A DNA stretch of 64,000 nucleotides from Begonia masoniana (lineage: Eukaryota; Streptophyta; Magnoliopsida; Cucurbitales; Begoniaceae), in the NCBI GenBank assembly GCA_022432975.1, contig CM039502.1, positions 24,760,383 to 24,824,382 on the forward strand, given 5' to 3'. The stretch's first letter is position 1. Each line of letters opens with the position of its first letter. The notes under the pieces were generated by a model. It searched no databases. It was not told the DNA's origin and saw only the letters and a program-made list of their open reading frames with translations. Both the position numbers and the translations under genes were made by a program. Shown piece by piece: positions 47,070 through 57,175 of the stretch.

Positions 47070-48092
47070 CTTAGGAACCGGACAATCTCTGCTAATGTGG
47101 CCGACCTTGTTACAATTGTAGCATCGGGTGATTCTAGGCTTTGAGCACTCCTTGAACGTGTGTCAAACCTCCTCACAGTTGAAACAGTTTCCAAGGCCCA
47201 GTTTGCATTCCCCCGGATGGTTCTTCAAACACTTAGGACACTGGGGAAATTTCCTGACATTCTGTACCTTTCCCCCTACTCCTTGGCTATTTTGGCCTTC
47301 ACTTGGCCTCTTCGTTCCTCTTTGTTGGTGTGGCTGGTTAAACCTTTGTGGGACCTCCTTTGGTCTTGCACACTTTCCTTCAGCTTCTTCCACTTCCAAG
47401 GCAGTGGACACAACCTCACTGAAGGTCAAGCCCTTGATTCCACAGAATTTAACCCCACGGTAAATTTCTGGCTTTAGTCCATGCATAAACTTGAACACCT
47501 TATCCTCGTCCTTGTGAGCAAAATGCCCAGCAAACCTAGACAGAGACTCGAACTGCCTACTATATTCGGCCACAGACCCGGTCTGCTTCAGGTTCAGAAA
47601 TTCTAACTTCTTCGCGGTCTGGACTGTGCTGTTGAAATACTTCTCATAGAAAATGTCCTTGAATCGGGACCAGGGCATTGCTAAAACGTCGGTGGTGGTC
47701 TCCATTGTCTCCCACCAGAGTTGTGCTTTGCCAGCCAAGTGAAATGTTGCTAACGTGACCTTATCTCCTTCTCCTATGCTGGCGCACCTAAACATGCTCT
47801 CTATCTTCCTAAGCCACCCTTCAGCCACAACAGGATCAGATGACTGACCATCAAACGTGGGTGGTCTTAGTCTCCAGAATCTATCCCCAGAATGCTCATT
47901 GCTAGAACCCGAGTTGGCACTTCCTTGTACCTCCCGGTTCAGCAGTACTTCTAGTTGATCAGATTGCTGGCGCATTAGTTCTGCCTGCTGTCGCACTAGA
48001 TTTTTCAACTGTCCGATTACACTAGAATCTTCTGCGCTTCCCCGAGTTGGTGTCTCTCTCTGCACTCTTGGCCTTCCCGGTCGTCTAGACAT
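47070..48092 (-). pseudogene. Element D gag (one stop)
   Basis: MSRRPGRPRVQRETP at 48092 starts 309 open codons: a Gln-rich segment (VRQQAELMRQQSDQLEVLL), then capsid motifs WWETMETTTDVLAMPW, YFNSTVQTAKKLEFL and YRGVKFCGIKGLTFSEVV. GGA to TGA at 47163 interrupts the first CCHC knuckle (CFNCEEV then stop, expected Gly); the second knuckle follows in the same frame near 47100. The start is supported by four gag starts aligning. Confidence 0.92.
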
Positions 48093-48232
48093 TTTTGCTA
48101 TATTCCTGCGCAGGGTTAACTATTTTCATAAACATCTAATTACTAAAGCTAACGTAAACACTTACAGTTGTTGGAGTACTCCCATGCAACGACTGGCACT
48201 GATGAGTAATCTTTTGAACGGTTTAACTGAAT

Positions 48233-48245
48233 GTCTCTAATACCA
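48233..48245 (-). promoter_or_regulatory. Primer-binding site of element D (one mismatch)
   Basis: Minus strand TGGTATTAGAGAC; C to T relative to A and B. Confidence 0.85.
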
Positions 48246-48649
48246 CACTGTAACGCCCCGAGTTATCTGAACCCGGTTTGTCACACAAACTCTGTACATG
48301 ACTAAAATTTCTACCATATTATTTTTTTTAAGAATAAACTTGCAGCGGAAATCATTTGAACAAACTGAAAGCTAAACAAAATCATAAAAAGTGTTTGGAT
48401 GATCGGGCGAAATGTTAGAAATATTCGTCCAAGAGAAAATAAGAGTTAAATCACGAATTTCTTAAGGTGGCGCAAGGTCAACGCATCTGCCGCTGAACCG
48501 AGTCAACGGAAGAGGCTGAAACCAGAAAACAGAAGACATCATCCGGTCACTAAACGAAAAAAGACTCCCTACATCATCCGGTGAATTTACACACGACATC
48601 CACCGGTGACTAACGACAAAAAAAAACTCCCTACATCATCCGATGAGTT

Positions 48650-50310
48650 ACTGAGACAACATCCCGATAGACTTAAACCTACACACTTCTGATGACGTCA
48701 GCACGCATCTGCCGATGAGTTTAATGAGACATCATCCGATAGACTTAAACCTACACCTTCCGATGACGTCAGCACGCATCTACCGAGAGTTTACTGAGAC
48801 ATCATCGATAGACTTAAACCTACACCTTCCGATGACGTCAGCACGCATCTGCCGATGAGTTTACTGAGACATCATCCGATAGACTTAAACCTACACCTTC
48901 CGATGACGTCAGCACGCATCTGCCGATGAGTTTACTGAGACATCATCCGATAGACTTAAACCTACACCTTCCGATGACGTCAGCACGCATCTGCCGATGA
49001 GTTTACTGAGACATCATCCGATAGACTTAAACCTACACCTTCCGATGACGTCAGCACGCATCTGCCGATGAGTTTACTGAGACATCATCCGATAGACTTA
49101 AACCTACACCTTCCGATGACGTCAGCACGCATCTGCCGATGAGTTTACTGAGACATCATCCGATAGACTTAAACCTACACCTTCCGATGACGTCAGCACG
49201 CATCTGCCGATGAGTTTACTGAGACATCATCCGATAGACTTAAACCTACACCTTCCGATGACGTCAGCACGCATCTGCCGATGAGTTTACTGAGACATCA
49301 TCCGATAGACTTAAACCTACACCTTCCGATGACGTCAGCACGCATCTGCCGATGAGTTTACTGAGACATCATCCGATAGACTTAAACCTACACCTTTCGA
49401 TGACGTCAGCACGCATCTGCCGATGAGTTTACTGAGACATCATCCGATAGACTTAAACCTACACCTTCCGATGACGTCAGCACGCATCTGCCGATGAGTT
49501 TACTGAGACATCATCCGATAGACTTAAACCTACACCTTTCGATGACGTCAGCACGCATCTGCCGATGAGTTTACTGAGACATCATCCGATAGACTTAAAC
49601 CTACACCTTCCGATGACGTCAGCACGCATCTGCCGATGAGTTTACTGAGACATCATCCGATAGACTTAAACCTACACCTTTCGATGACGTCAGCACGCAT
49701 CTGCCGATGAGTTTACTGAGACATCATCCGATAGACTTAAACCTACACCTTTCGATGACGTCAGCACGCATCTGCCGATGAGTTTACTGAGACATCATCC
49801 GATAGACTTAAACCTACACCTTTCGATGACGTCAGCACGCATCTGCCGATGAGTTTACTGAGACATCATCCGATAGACTTAAACCTACACCTTTCGATGA
49901 CGTCAGCACGCATCTGCCGATGAGTTTACTGAGACATCATCCGATAGACTTAAACCTACACCTTTCGATGACGTCAGCACGCATCTGCCGATGAGTTTAC
50001 TGAGACATCATCCGATAGACTTAAACCTACACCTTTCGATGACGTCAGCACGCATCTGCCGATGAGTTTACTGAGACATCATCCGATAGACTTAAACCTA
50101 CACCTTTCGATGACGTCAGCACGCATCTGCCGATGAGTTTACTGAGACATCATCCGATAGACTTAAACCTACACCTTTCGATGACGTCAGCACGCATCTG
50201 CCGATGAGTTTACTGAGACATCATCCGATAGACTTAAACCTACACCTTTCGATGACGTCAGCACGCATCTGCCGATGAGTTTACTGAGACATCATCCGAT
50301 AGACTTAAAC
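48650..50310 (-). repeat. 71-bp minisatellite with TGACGTCA, about 23 copies, 5' LTR of D
   Basis: Each unit reads GAGTTTACTGAGACATCATC, CGATAGACTTAAACCTACAC, then CTT(C or T)CGATGACGTCAGC and ACGCATCTGCCGAT. The first copies (48650-48850) are imperfect and later ones nearly identical. A C/T marker sorts by position: TTCCG on the left, mixed at 49390-49680, and only TTTCG from about 49680 to the end. Confidence 0.95.
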
Positions 50311-50639
50311 CAATACAGAAAGGAATTTGCTTACTTTTCAAGACCATTCAGAAACAACTCAAACCATTACATTAATCAAATCCAGTAAAAATAACATTTA
50401 AAACTCGACATATCACTGTTATCAGAAAAATCTCAAAAAAACGTGTTCAAAGTACTGAAGCCACTACTGTTATAGAAACTTAACATTTCTAAATTTCAAA
50501 CACTGTCAACTAAACCTTCTCACCAACAAACATCAGTTAAATCGCCTCATCAGTTCACCAGATCCGTAGCATGAGTGTGCTCCCCAACCAGTCTATCCCT
50601 CAATAAACTCAGAGGATTCACCTGCTGTCACTTCTTCAC

Positions 50640-51158
50640 CTACATCACAAAACTCATCTATTAGCTTAATGCTAAGTAAGCAAAGCAATGATAGAAAGAA
50701 AAGAATGAAATGCCGAAACATGAATTCCTAAACATGCAATTTCTACTTTCTCCTCTCAGTTGTTCATGCGTTGTTTCTGTTCAGATCCCCCTGTGAAATT
50801 GGGAGTTGGATCAACTCTCCCAAAGTATAAATTTCCACTGTCTCATTAAGGGTTGGATTAGCTCCCTTAACAGTAAGGCTGATTCACTGTTCAGATCCCC
50901 CTGTGAAATTGGGAGTTGGATCAACTCTCCCAAAGTATAAATATCCACTGTCTCATTACGGAGCGGATTATTTCCCTTAACAGTAAAACTGATTCACATA
51001 ACTGTTTCAATATGTTCAATCCTTACCATGCCAACATGCATTCAAATTCATTTTTGTATACTTTTAAAACATGGTGCATAACACACAGACACATCCCAGT
51101 AAACACAATCCTAACGTTTTGTGATGTAGGCCCGAAGGCACAAGCAAACTTTACTTAC
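50640..51158 (-). other. Predicted LTR intron with complementary arms, 5' LTR of D
   Basis: Donor at 51158, acceptor ending at 50640 (519 nt); arms 50639-50653 and 51116-51130, perfect 15-bp complements. Confidence 0.6.
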
Positions 51159-51704
51159 CTGGCTCTCCTGGAAATGCTCGGTTTCAAACTTTTTTAGAAG
51201 TCTGCTCACCTAGGTCATAGAAAGGATATCAATTAGATTTCTTCTAAGCCTAATTCTAATCTATTCAGGAAATTATGGGAAACTAGCTTGGAAGCTTAGT
51301 TCATGGTGCATTTCCGATTCAACACTACACCCGAGCTCAACTCTCTCACAGTATTCCTCGAAACTTCACACATTGTACTCCCTCAGCTATCTAATTGTTA
51401 AAATCACAGACAGACTAAGAGAGTTTACCTAGGTTGAAAGAGAATCGAGTGAGGAAGAAATCTCTCGAAGGTTTTCTGTTGAAGAGCTGAAGGCTGGGAG
51501 AGAAACAAGGAAATTGGTGGCGGCTACCGAGCACTAAACCCCAAATCACTAACCTTAAATACATTATCCATTTTTAAATCTCTAATTACCTTTCTGCCCT
51601 TGCCTAGTCATTTATTAACCTAATCAATAACTCCCCCAACCCTTCTATAAAAGTACATCATTAATAATAATTTAAATTTTGACTCAATGGAACCGGGTGC
51701 TACA

Positions 51705-52066
51705 GGTTGTGTCCACGGCGTTGGAGGTGGAAGATGCGAAGATGAAGTGTACGGGGCCGAAAGAAGCCCCACGAAAGTTTATCCAGCCGCATCAGTAGAG
51801 AGGAATGAAGAGGCTAAGTGAAGGCTAGAATAACCAGGGAATAGGAAGGAGGGTGCAGGACACCAAGAAGTTCCCCTAGTGCCCGAAGTGTTTGAAAAGT
51901 CACTTGGGCGAGTGCAGGTTTGGGACGGGAAAGTGTTTCAACTGTGAGGAAGTTGGACACTCATACAAGGATTGCCCGAATCCCAGAATCACCCGATGCT
52001 TCAACTGTAACAAAGTCGGCCACATTAACAGAGAATGTCCAGCTTTGAAGAGTGGCCCTGCTAAGA
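51705..52066 (+). pseudogene. Element C gag, part 2 (nucleocapsid)
   Basis: Continues element C after D: VVSTALEVEDAKMKC. Three stops lie between 51790 and 51890 (in PHQ*RGMKRL, EG*NNQG and KFP*CPKC). Two CCHC knuckles are intact: CFNCEEVGHSYKDC and CFNCNKVGHINREC. The first five bases are the target duplication made by D. Confidence 0.9.
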
Positions 52067-53970
52067 TAAAGCCGAGGATATTCTCCATGATGGAGTCAGG
52101 CGATGAGGAACAACCTGCTGTAGTGTCAGGTACCATTTTGATCAACTCTATACCTGCTTTTACTTTAATACATTTAGGTGCAACACACTCATTTATAGCA
52201 TCTGCGTTTGCTGTCAAGTTAGATGTATAGTTTACCCCTACTGAACACGTGTTTAACGTCGCGTTACCCTCTGGTGAACGCATGCACTCTAACCAAGTGA
52301 TGTTTGATAGTGTTGTGTTAGTAGGAAATAAGAATTTACCTGCTGATCTCATTATTATGGACATAATGAGATTTGATGTAATCCTAGGAATAGATTGGTT
52401 GTTCAAGTATTATGCCACAATTGATTTTAGGACTGGAGTAGTTAGTTTTCAACCCCCTGGTGGTTTGAAGCATACCTTTCAAGCTTCAAAGAAGAGTAAG
52501 GGAATGTCTGTTATGACTTCTATCAACGCTAAACCCTCTTCATGCCGAGAGTATTTATGCTTTCTGGCCAGCATTATAGACGCATAGTTTGTAGGAAAAG
52601 CATGTCCTCAAAATGTCTTAGTTGTCCAAGACTTTCCAGAAGTATTTTTAGATGACCTTCCTGGCTTGCCGCCAGATAGGGATATTGAATTTGTTGTAGA
52701 TGTTTACCCAGGCGCCGAGCCTGTATCTAAAAATCCCTATAGATTAGCACCTACGGAGCTTAAGGAATTAAAGAAACAGTTGGACGAACTAATGGAAAAA
52801 GGGTTCATACGCCCAAGCTTTTCACCGTGGGGTGCACCAGTTCTTTTTGTTAAGAAGAAGGATGGATCAATGCGTATGTGTGTTGATTATCGGGAATTGA
52901 ACAAGTGAACTGTCAAGAACAAGTATCCATTGCCAAGGATTGATGATTTATTCGACCAGCTTAATGGTGCACGTGTTTTCTCTAAGATTTACCTAAGGTC
53001 CGGTTATTACCAATTGAAAGTCAAATCAGAAGATATTCCTAAGACAGCCTTTCGCACAAGATATGGACATTATGAGTTTTTGGTTATGTCTTTTGGTTTG
53101 ACTAATGCACCAGCAGCGTTCATGGATCTTATGAGTAAGGTGTTTCATGAGTATTTGGATAAGTTTGTCATAGTATTTATTGATGATATACTAATCTACT
53201 CACGTACAAAGGATGATCATGCAAAGCATTTGAGCTTGGTGTTAGGATTACTAAGGCAGCACCAACTTTATGTCAAGTTTTCCAAGTGTGAGTTTTGGTT
53301 GGACAGAGTTCACTTTTTGGGTCATGTGATCTCGGGTGATGGAATATCTGTCGATCCAGGCAAGGTTCAAGTAGTTAAGGAGTGGCCCCAACCGAAGAAT
53401 GCCACTGATATTCGGAGTTTCCTTGGATTAGCAGGGTATTACAGGAAATTTATTGAAGGATTCTCGAAGATTGCAACACCCCTCACTAGGTTAACAAGGA
53501 AGAATGTGATGTATGTGTGGACTGAGGAATGTGAGATGAGTTTTCAGACCTTGAAATAGAAGTTGACCCATGCTCCGATATTAACACTCACTGTTGAAAA
53601 TGGAAAGTTCAGCATTTATTGTGACACTTCCAAAGTTGGACTCGGTTGTGTAGCATTCGGTAATTGTCTAACTTGATATTCTTATAGCTGCACTTTTGAG
53701 GTTTATTTGTATGGAACTAAGTGAATTTAATTGGTTGATCAATTAGGTTAAAGTTGGTTGGTCAAGGGAAAATGTGTAATTTTGCAAAGATTAGTTTTAA
53801 AAGCGGCTAGCTAAGGGTTTTAGCTGCCACTGTTACATTTCCTTGTTTGGTTTTAGCCGCGGTGGTTTTTGCACTAAAGATTTAGAGGCATTACTTGTAT
53901 GGACAGTCTTGTGAGATATTTTCGGACCATAAAAGTCTGAAGTATATTGATTCTTGACATACCATTAACC
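52067..53970 (+). pseudogene. Element C protease, reverse transcriptase and RNase H remnant (catalytic residues lost)
   Basis: Protease reads FTLIHLGATHSFIA (near 52160), where the family has DSG, so the active-site Asp is His. Reverse transcriptase keeps [17 protein letters not shown] and [10 protein letters not shown], but the motif A Asp is Tyr ([13 protein letters not shown] near 52985). Stops occur at 52229, 52585, 52906 and 53557. RNase H is damaged: the middle is replaced by foreign sequence (53648-53858), and the region after SDHKSLKYI is deleted up to the NLEAV motif region near 53990. Confidence 0.9.
53648..53858 (+). repeat. LTR-like fragment replacing part of RNase H in element C
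   Basis: Coding similarity stops after SKVGLGCV (53650) and returns at VVFALKI (53860). The 210 bases between have no coding similarity but follow the plan of a Tekay LTR start: AATTAGGTTAAAGTTGG, then TTTTAAAAGCGGCTAGC, then GGGTTTTAGCTGCCACTGTT, comparable with 38440-38560 of LTR C. No target duplication is evident. Confidence 0.55.
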
Positions 53971-55384
53971 TTAGCGGCAGAGTTCTGAAGATTTAACTTG
54001 GAAGCTGTGGCCAGTGTGTCAGCTATGCTTTCTGCCATAACCTTGAAGCCTACTATTTTGGATAGAATAAAGGAAGCTCAGGTGATTGATACTGAGTGTA
54101 TCAAGTATAAGACATGTATGGATTCTACCGATAAGTCGAATTTCAACTGTTCTATTGATGAGATTCTTAAGTTTCGGAATAGATGGTTTGTTCCAACAGA
54201 TAATGAACTCCGAAAAGAGATCCTTTCGGAAGCTCATTCCTCTAGATTTTCTGTCCATCCTGAAAGTACAAAAATGTACAGAGACCTAAAGCAACATTAT
54301 TGGTGGCCAAATATGAAAAGAAGTGTGGCCAAGTACGTAGGATTGTGTTTAGTTTGTCAACAAGTTAAAGTTGAACATCAGAGGCCTGCAGGAGCATTGC
54401 AACCATTACCAGTTCCCGAATGAAAATGGGAACAAATAACGATGGATTTTGTCGTGGGATTGCCTAGAACAGTAAGGGGACATGATGCAATCTGGGTGGT
54501 AGTAGATCGCTTAACCAAATATGCCCATTTCCTGCCAATAAAGATGACATACTCGATGGATCAACTCGCTGAGTTGTATGTGCATGAGATTGTTAGACTG
54601 CATTGAGTTCCAAGCATTATAGTTTCAGACCGAGATTCTAGATTTACATCTAAGTTTTGGAAGAGTTTGCACAAGGCTATGGGTACGCAACTCAATTTTA
54701 GTACAGCTTTTCACCCTCAAACAGATGGACAATCAGAGAGAACTATTCAGACAATAGAACATATGCTTCGTGCGTGCATATTAGATTTTCAGGGTTCTTG
54801 GAGTAAGTACTTATCATTGGTGGAATTTTCTTATAATAACAGTTTTCAGGCAACAATAGGAATGACATCGTATGAGGCACTGTATGGACGAAAATGTAGA
54901 TCTTCTTTGTATTGGGACGGAATTGGTGAAGCACGTTTGCTTGGTCCTGATATTGTGCAACAGACAATGGAGAAGATTGCCCTCATCTGACAGAGAATCT
55001 TAACAGCTCAAAGCCGACAGAAACGCTATGCCGATAGAAGACGTAGAGAATTAGAATTTGAAGTTGGTGATGAGGTTTTTCTTAAGGTATCACCATTCAA
55101 AGGAGTTGTGAGATTTGGTAAGAGAGGCAAGTTGAACCCCAGATTTATTGGACCCTTTTCAATCTTGAAAAGGATTGGGAAGACAGTTTACCAATTACAG
55201 CTACCAACCTCTATGAAAGGAATCCATAATGTGTTCCATGTTTCCATGTTGAAGAAGTGTATGCGGGATCTAACTCAGGTTGTGGAACAGCAGAACATTG
55301 AAATTCATCCTACCCTTACCTATGAGGAGAAACCAGTGAAAATTTTGGACTATACAACAAAAGTACTATGTAACAAGGAGGTTC
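53971..55384 (+). pseudogene. Element C integrase and truncated chromodomain
   Basis: Zinc site: [20 protein letters not shown] and [11 protein letters not shown]. Core: TMDFVVGLP (near 54440), [12 protein letters not shown] and [14 protein letters not shown]. Stops at 54421 (TGG to TGA after PVPE), 54604 (GGA to TGA) and 54988. The GKLNPRFIGPFSILKRIGK region (55120-55180) is intact, and the frame ends in the chromodomain at NKEVL, where LTR F begins at 55385. Confidence 0.9.
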
Positions 55385-55922
55385 TGTAACGACCCCGGCC
55401 AGGAGCCGTCACGTATTCATATTCTTTCATTTACCGTTTGCCTGACTTTTACTATTATTACATTCACTTACTATCTCACAACAGACTTTCACATTATACA
55501 TATATTTTTTTTTTTATTTTCTAAACTGGTAATAGAGACGCAGAACCATTAAGGAAAACGAACCCTCTCGTGCCCGACTTCCCACACCTCGTCGGCTCAA
55601 ACTTTCACAGAGTCGAGCGACTAGACTCGGTCATTGGTTTCCTGACAATTCCGGGAAAAGAGGAGATGCCCTCAATTCTCTTAACATAATACCACTCGGT
55701 TTGCATGGGTTGCATGCGTTGACAACCCTCAGAAATTTAGTCGTCCGGTCATCACGTGCATTACGCGTGACTCGCTTAACATCGCCTAAAAGGAGACATC
55801 TTCCGGTGGGACACGTAGGCTCACGTGCTAAATTAAAACATCATCCGGTCGCTAATCGACAAAACACATTTTTCGTCTTCCGGTGACGTCATCCGGAAGA
55901 CTAAACCATCATCAACTATTCC

Positions 55923-56170
55923 TTCGGCATCTGCCGATGACGTCAGCCGGAAGACTAAACCATCAAACTCTAACATTCGGCATCTGCCGATGACGTCAGC
56001 CGGAAGACTAAACCGTCAAACAATTAACCTTCGGCATCTGCCGATGACGTCAGCCGGAAGACTAAACCCGTCAAACATTAACCTTCGGCATCTGCCGATG
56101 ACGTCAGCCGGAAGACTAAACCATCAGACTCTAACATTCGGCATCTGCCGATGACGTCAGCCGGAAGATT
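55923..56170 (-). repeat. 53/54-bp array, block 1 (about 5 copies)
   Basis: Units contain CATCTGCCGATGACGTCAGC, CGGAAGACTAAACC and then either ATCAAACTCTAACATTCGG (53 bp) or GTCAAACAATTAACCTTCGG (54 bp). This block occupies the place of the GATG-rich zone in the other LTRs and is likely the founder. Confidence 0.9.
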
Positions 56171-56764
56171 GCCTCATCCAGCTTCCGTCTTACGGTAGAG
56201 AACACTAAATCATCAAAGGACTCCTTTCAACTGGAAGAAAACACAACTCATCCAAACGCATATAGCGAAGACTTAAGCAACAGATCATTCATAAATCTAC
56301 ATAATCATTCCCTGACTCAGTGATCCACTAGACAGTTTCAAGCTCAACGTTTTAAAATAATCTCATCCTACTTAAACTACCATATCCTTTAACATACTGT
56401 AACATAAGAGTTTAAACCAGGGGTCATAAATCGCCTCTCCAGTCCTGCACTGTCACCTTGAGCATCTCCAGCAACCAGCCTTAAGCATCCTCTTGAACAT
56501 AACATCCTCACCTGAACCTTCTTCACCTACACCATAAGGTTAACTATAAGCCTAATGCTTAGTAAGGAATGCATGCTGACAGATATACATGAGTACACAA
56601 TTTAAAGGGACATAATTCATAAACCATTCTTCATTCATGTTCATCTTTATCATTTACATAACATGTATTAAGGTAGGGAACGAGGGAGGAAGACAGGGGT
56701 ACATAGTCATTTGCCTATCACGGCAGTCATACATAATCATTTGCCTATCGCGGCAATCATGATA

Positions 56765-57175
56765 CATCACTCGGCCTCCCCAGTGGGAGAATTCGCGAGC
56801 CATACATATCATTACTCGGCCTCCACCAGTGGAGAATTCGCGAGTCATACATATCATTACTCGGCCTCCACCAGTGGGAGATTTCGCGAGTCATACATAT
56901 CATTACTCGGCCTCCACCAGTGGGAGATTTCGCGAGTCATACATATCATTACTCGGCCTCCACCAGTGGGAGATTTCGCGAGTCATACATATCATTACTC
57001 GGCCTCCACCAGTGGGAGAATTCGCGAGTCATACATATCATTACTCGGCCTCCACCAGTGGGAGAATTCGCGAGTCATACATATCATTACTCGGCCTCCA
57101 CCAGTGGGAGAATTCGCGAGTCATACATATCATTACTCGGCCTCCACCAGTGGGAGAATTCGCGAGTCATACATA
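56765..57175 (-). repeat. 46-bp array, block 1 (about 9 copies)
   Basis: Units contain CATACATATCATTACTCGG, CCTCCACCAGTGGGAGA and (A or T)TTCGCGAGT. The first unit is distinctive: CCTCCCCAGTGGG and CGCGAGCC. Marker order is A, A (with one base missing), T, T, T, A, A, A, A. Confidence 0.9.

Larger units (their letters stand above)
41427..51704 (-). mobile_element. Element D: complete Tekay-type chromovirus inserted in gag of element C
   Basis: Both ends are intact (TGTAACGCCCC at 41427, GGTGCTACA at 51704), flanked by target duplication GGTTG (41422-41426 and 51705-51709). LTRs are 2150 bp (41427-43576) and 3456 bp (48249-51704); the 1306-bp difference is a 71-bp minisatellite. Flanking LTR sequence is nearly identical between the two, so this is a young insertion. 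It has the best-preserved coding region in the window. Confidence 0.95.
48249..51704 (-). repeat. 5' LTR of element D (3.5 kb, expanded)
   Basis: Matches the 3' LTR at both ends. A 71-bp array replaces the three-copy zone and about 120 bp of flank (the stretch with GACATCTTCCGATGGACAAC at 42076 in the 3' LTR is absent), joining directly to CAATACAGAAAGGAATTTGC near 50311. Confidence 0.95.
38367..55384 (+). mobile_element. Element C: Tekay-type chromovirus, split by D and truncated in view by F
   Basis: 5' LTR (38367-40590), primer site, gag to 41426, then element D; gag resumes at 51705 and pol runs to 55384, where LTR F begins inside the chromodomain. The remaining pol end and 3' LTR must be right of the window. 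Joining 41426 to 51705 restores the EVVSTALEVE reading of gag exactly. Many lesions are present, including loss of catalytic Asp in both protease and reverse transcriptase. Confidence 0.9.
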
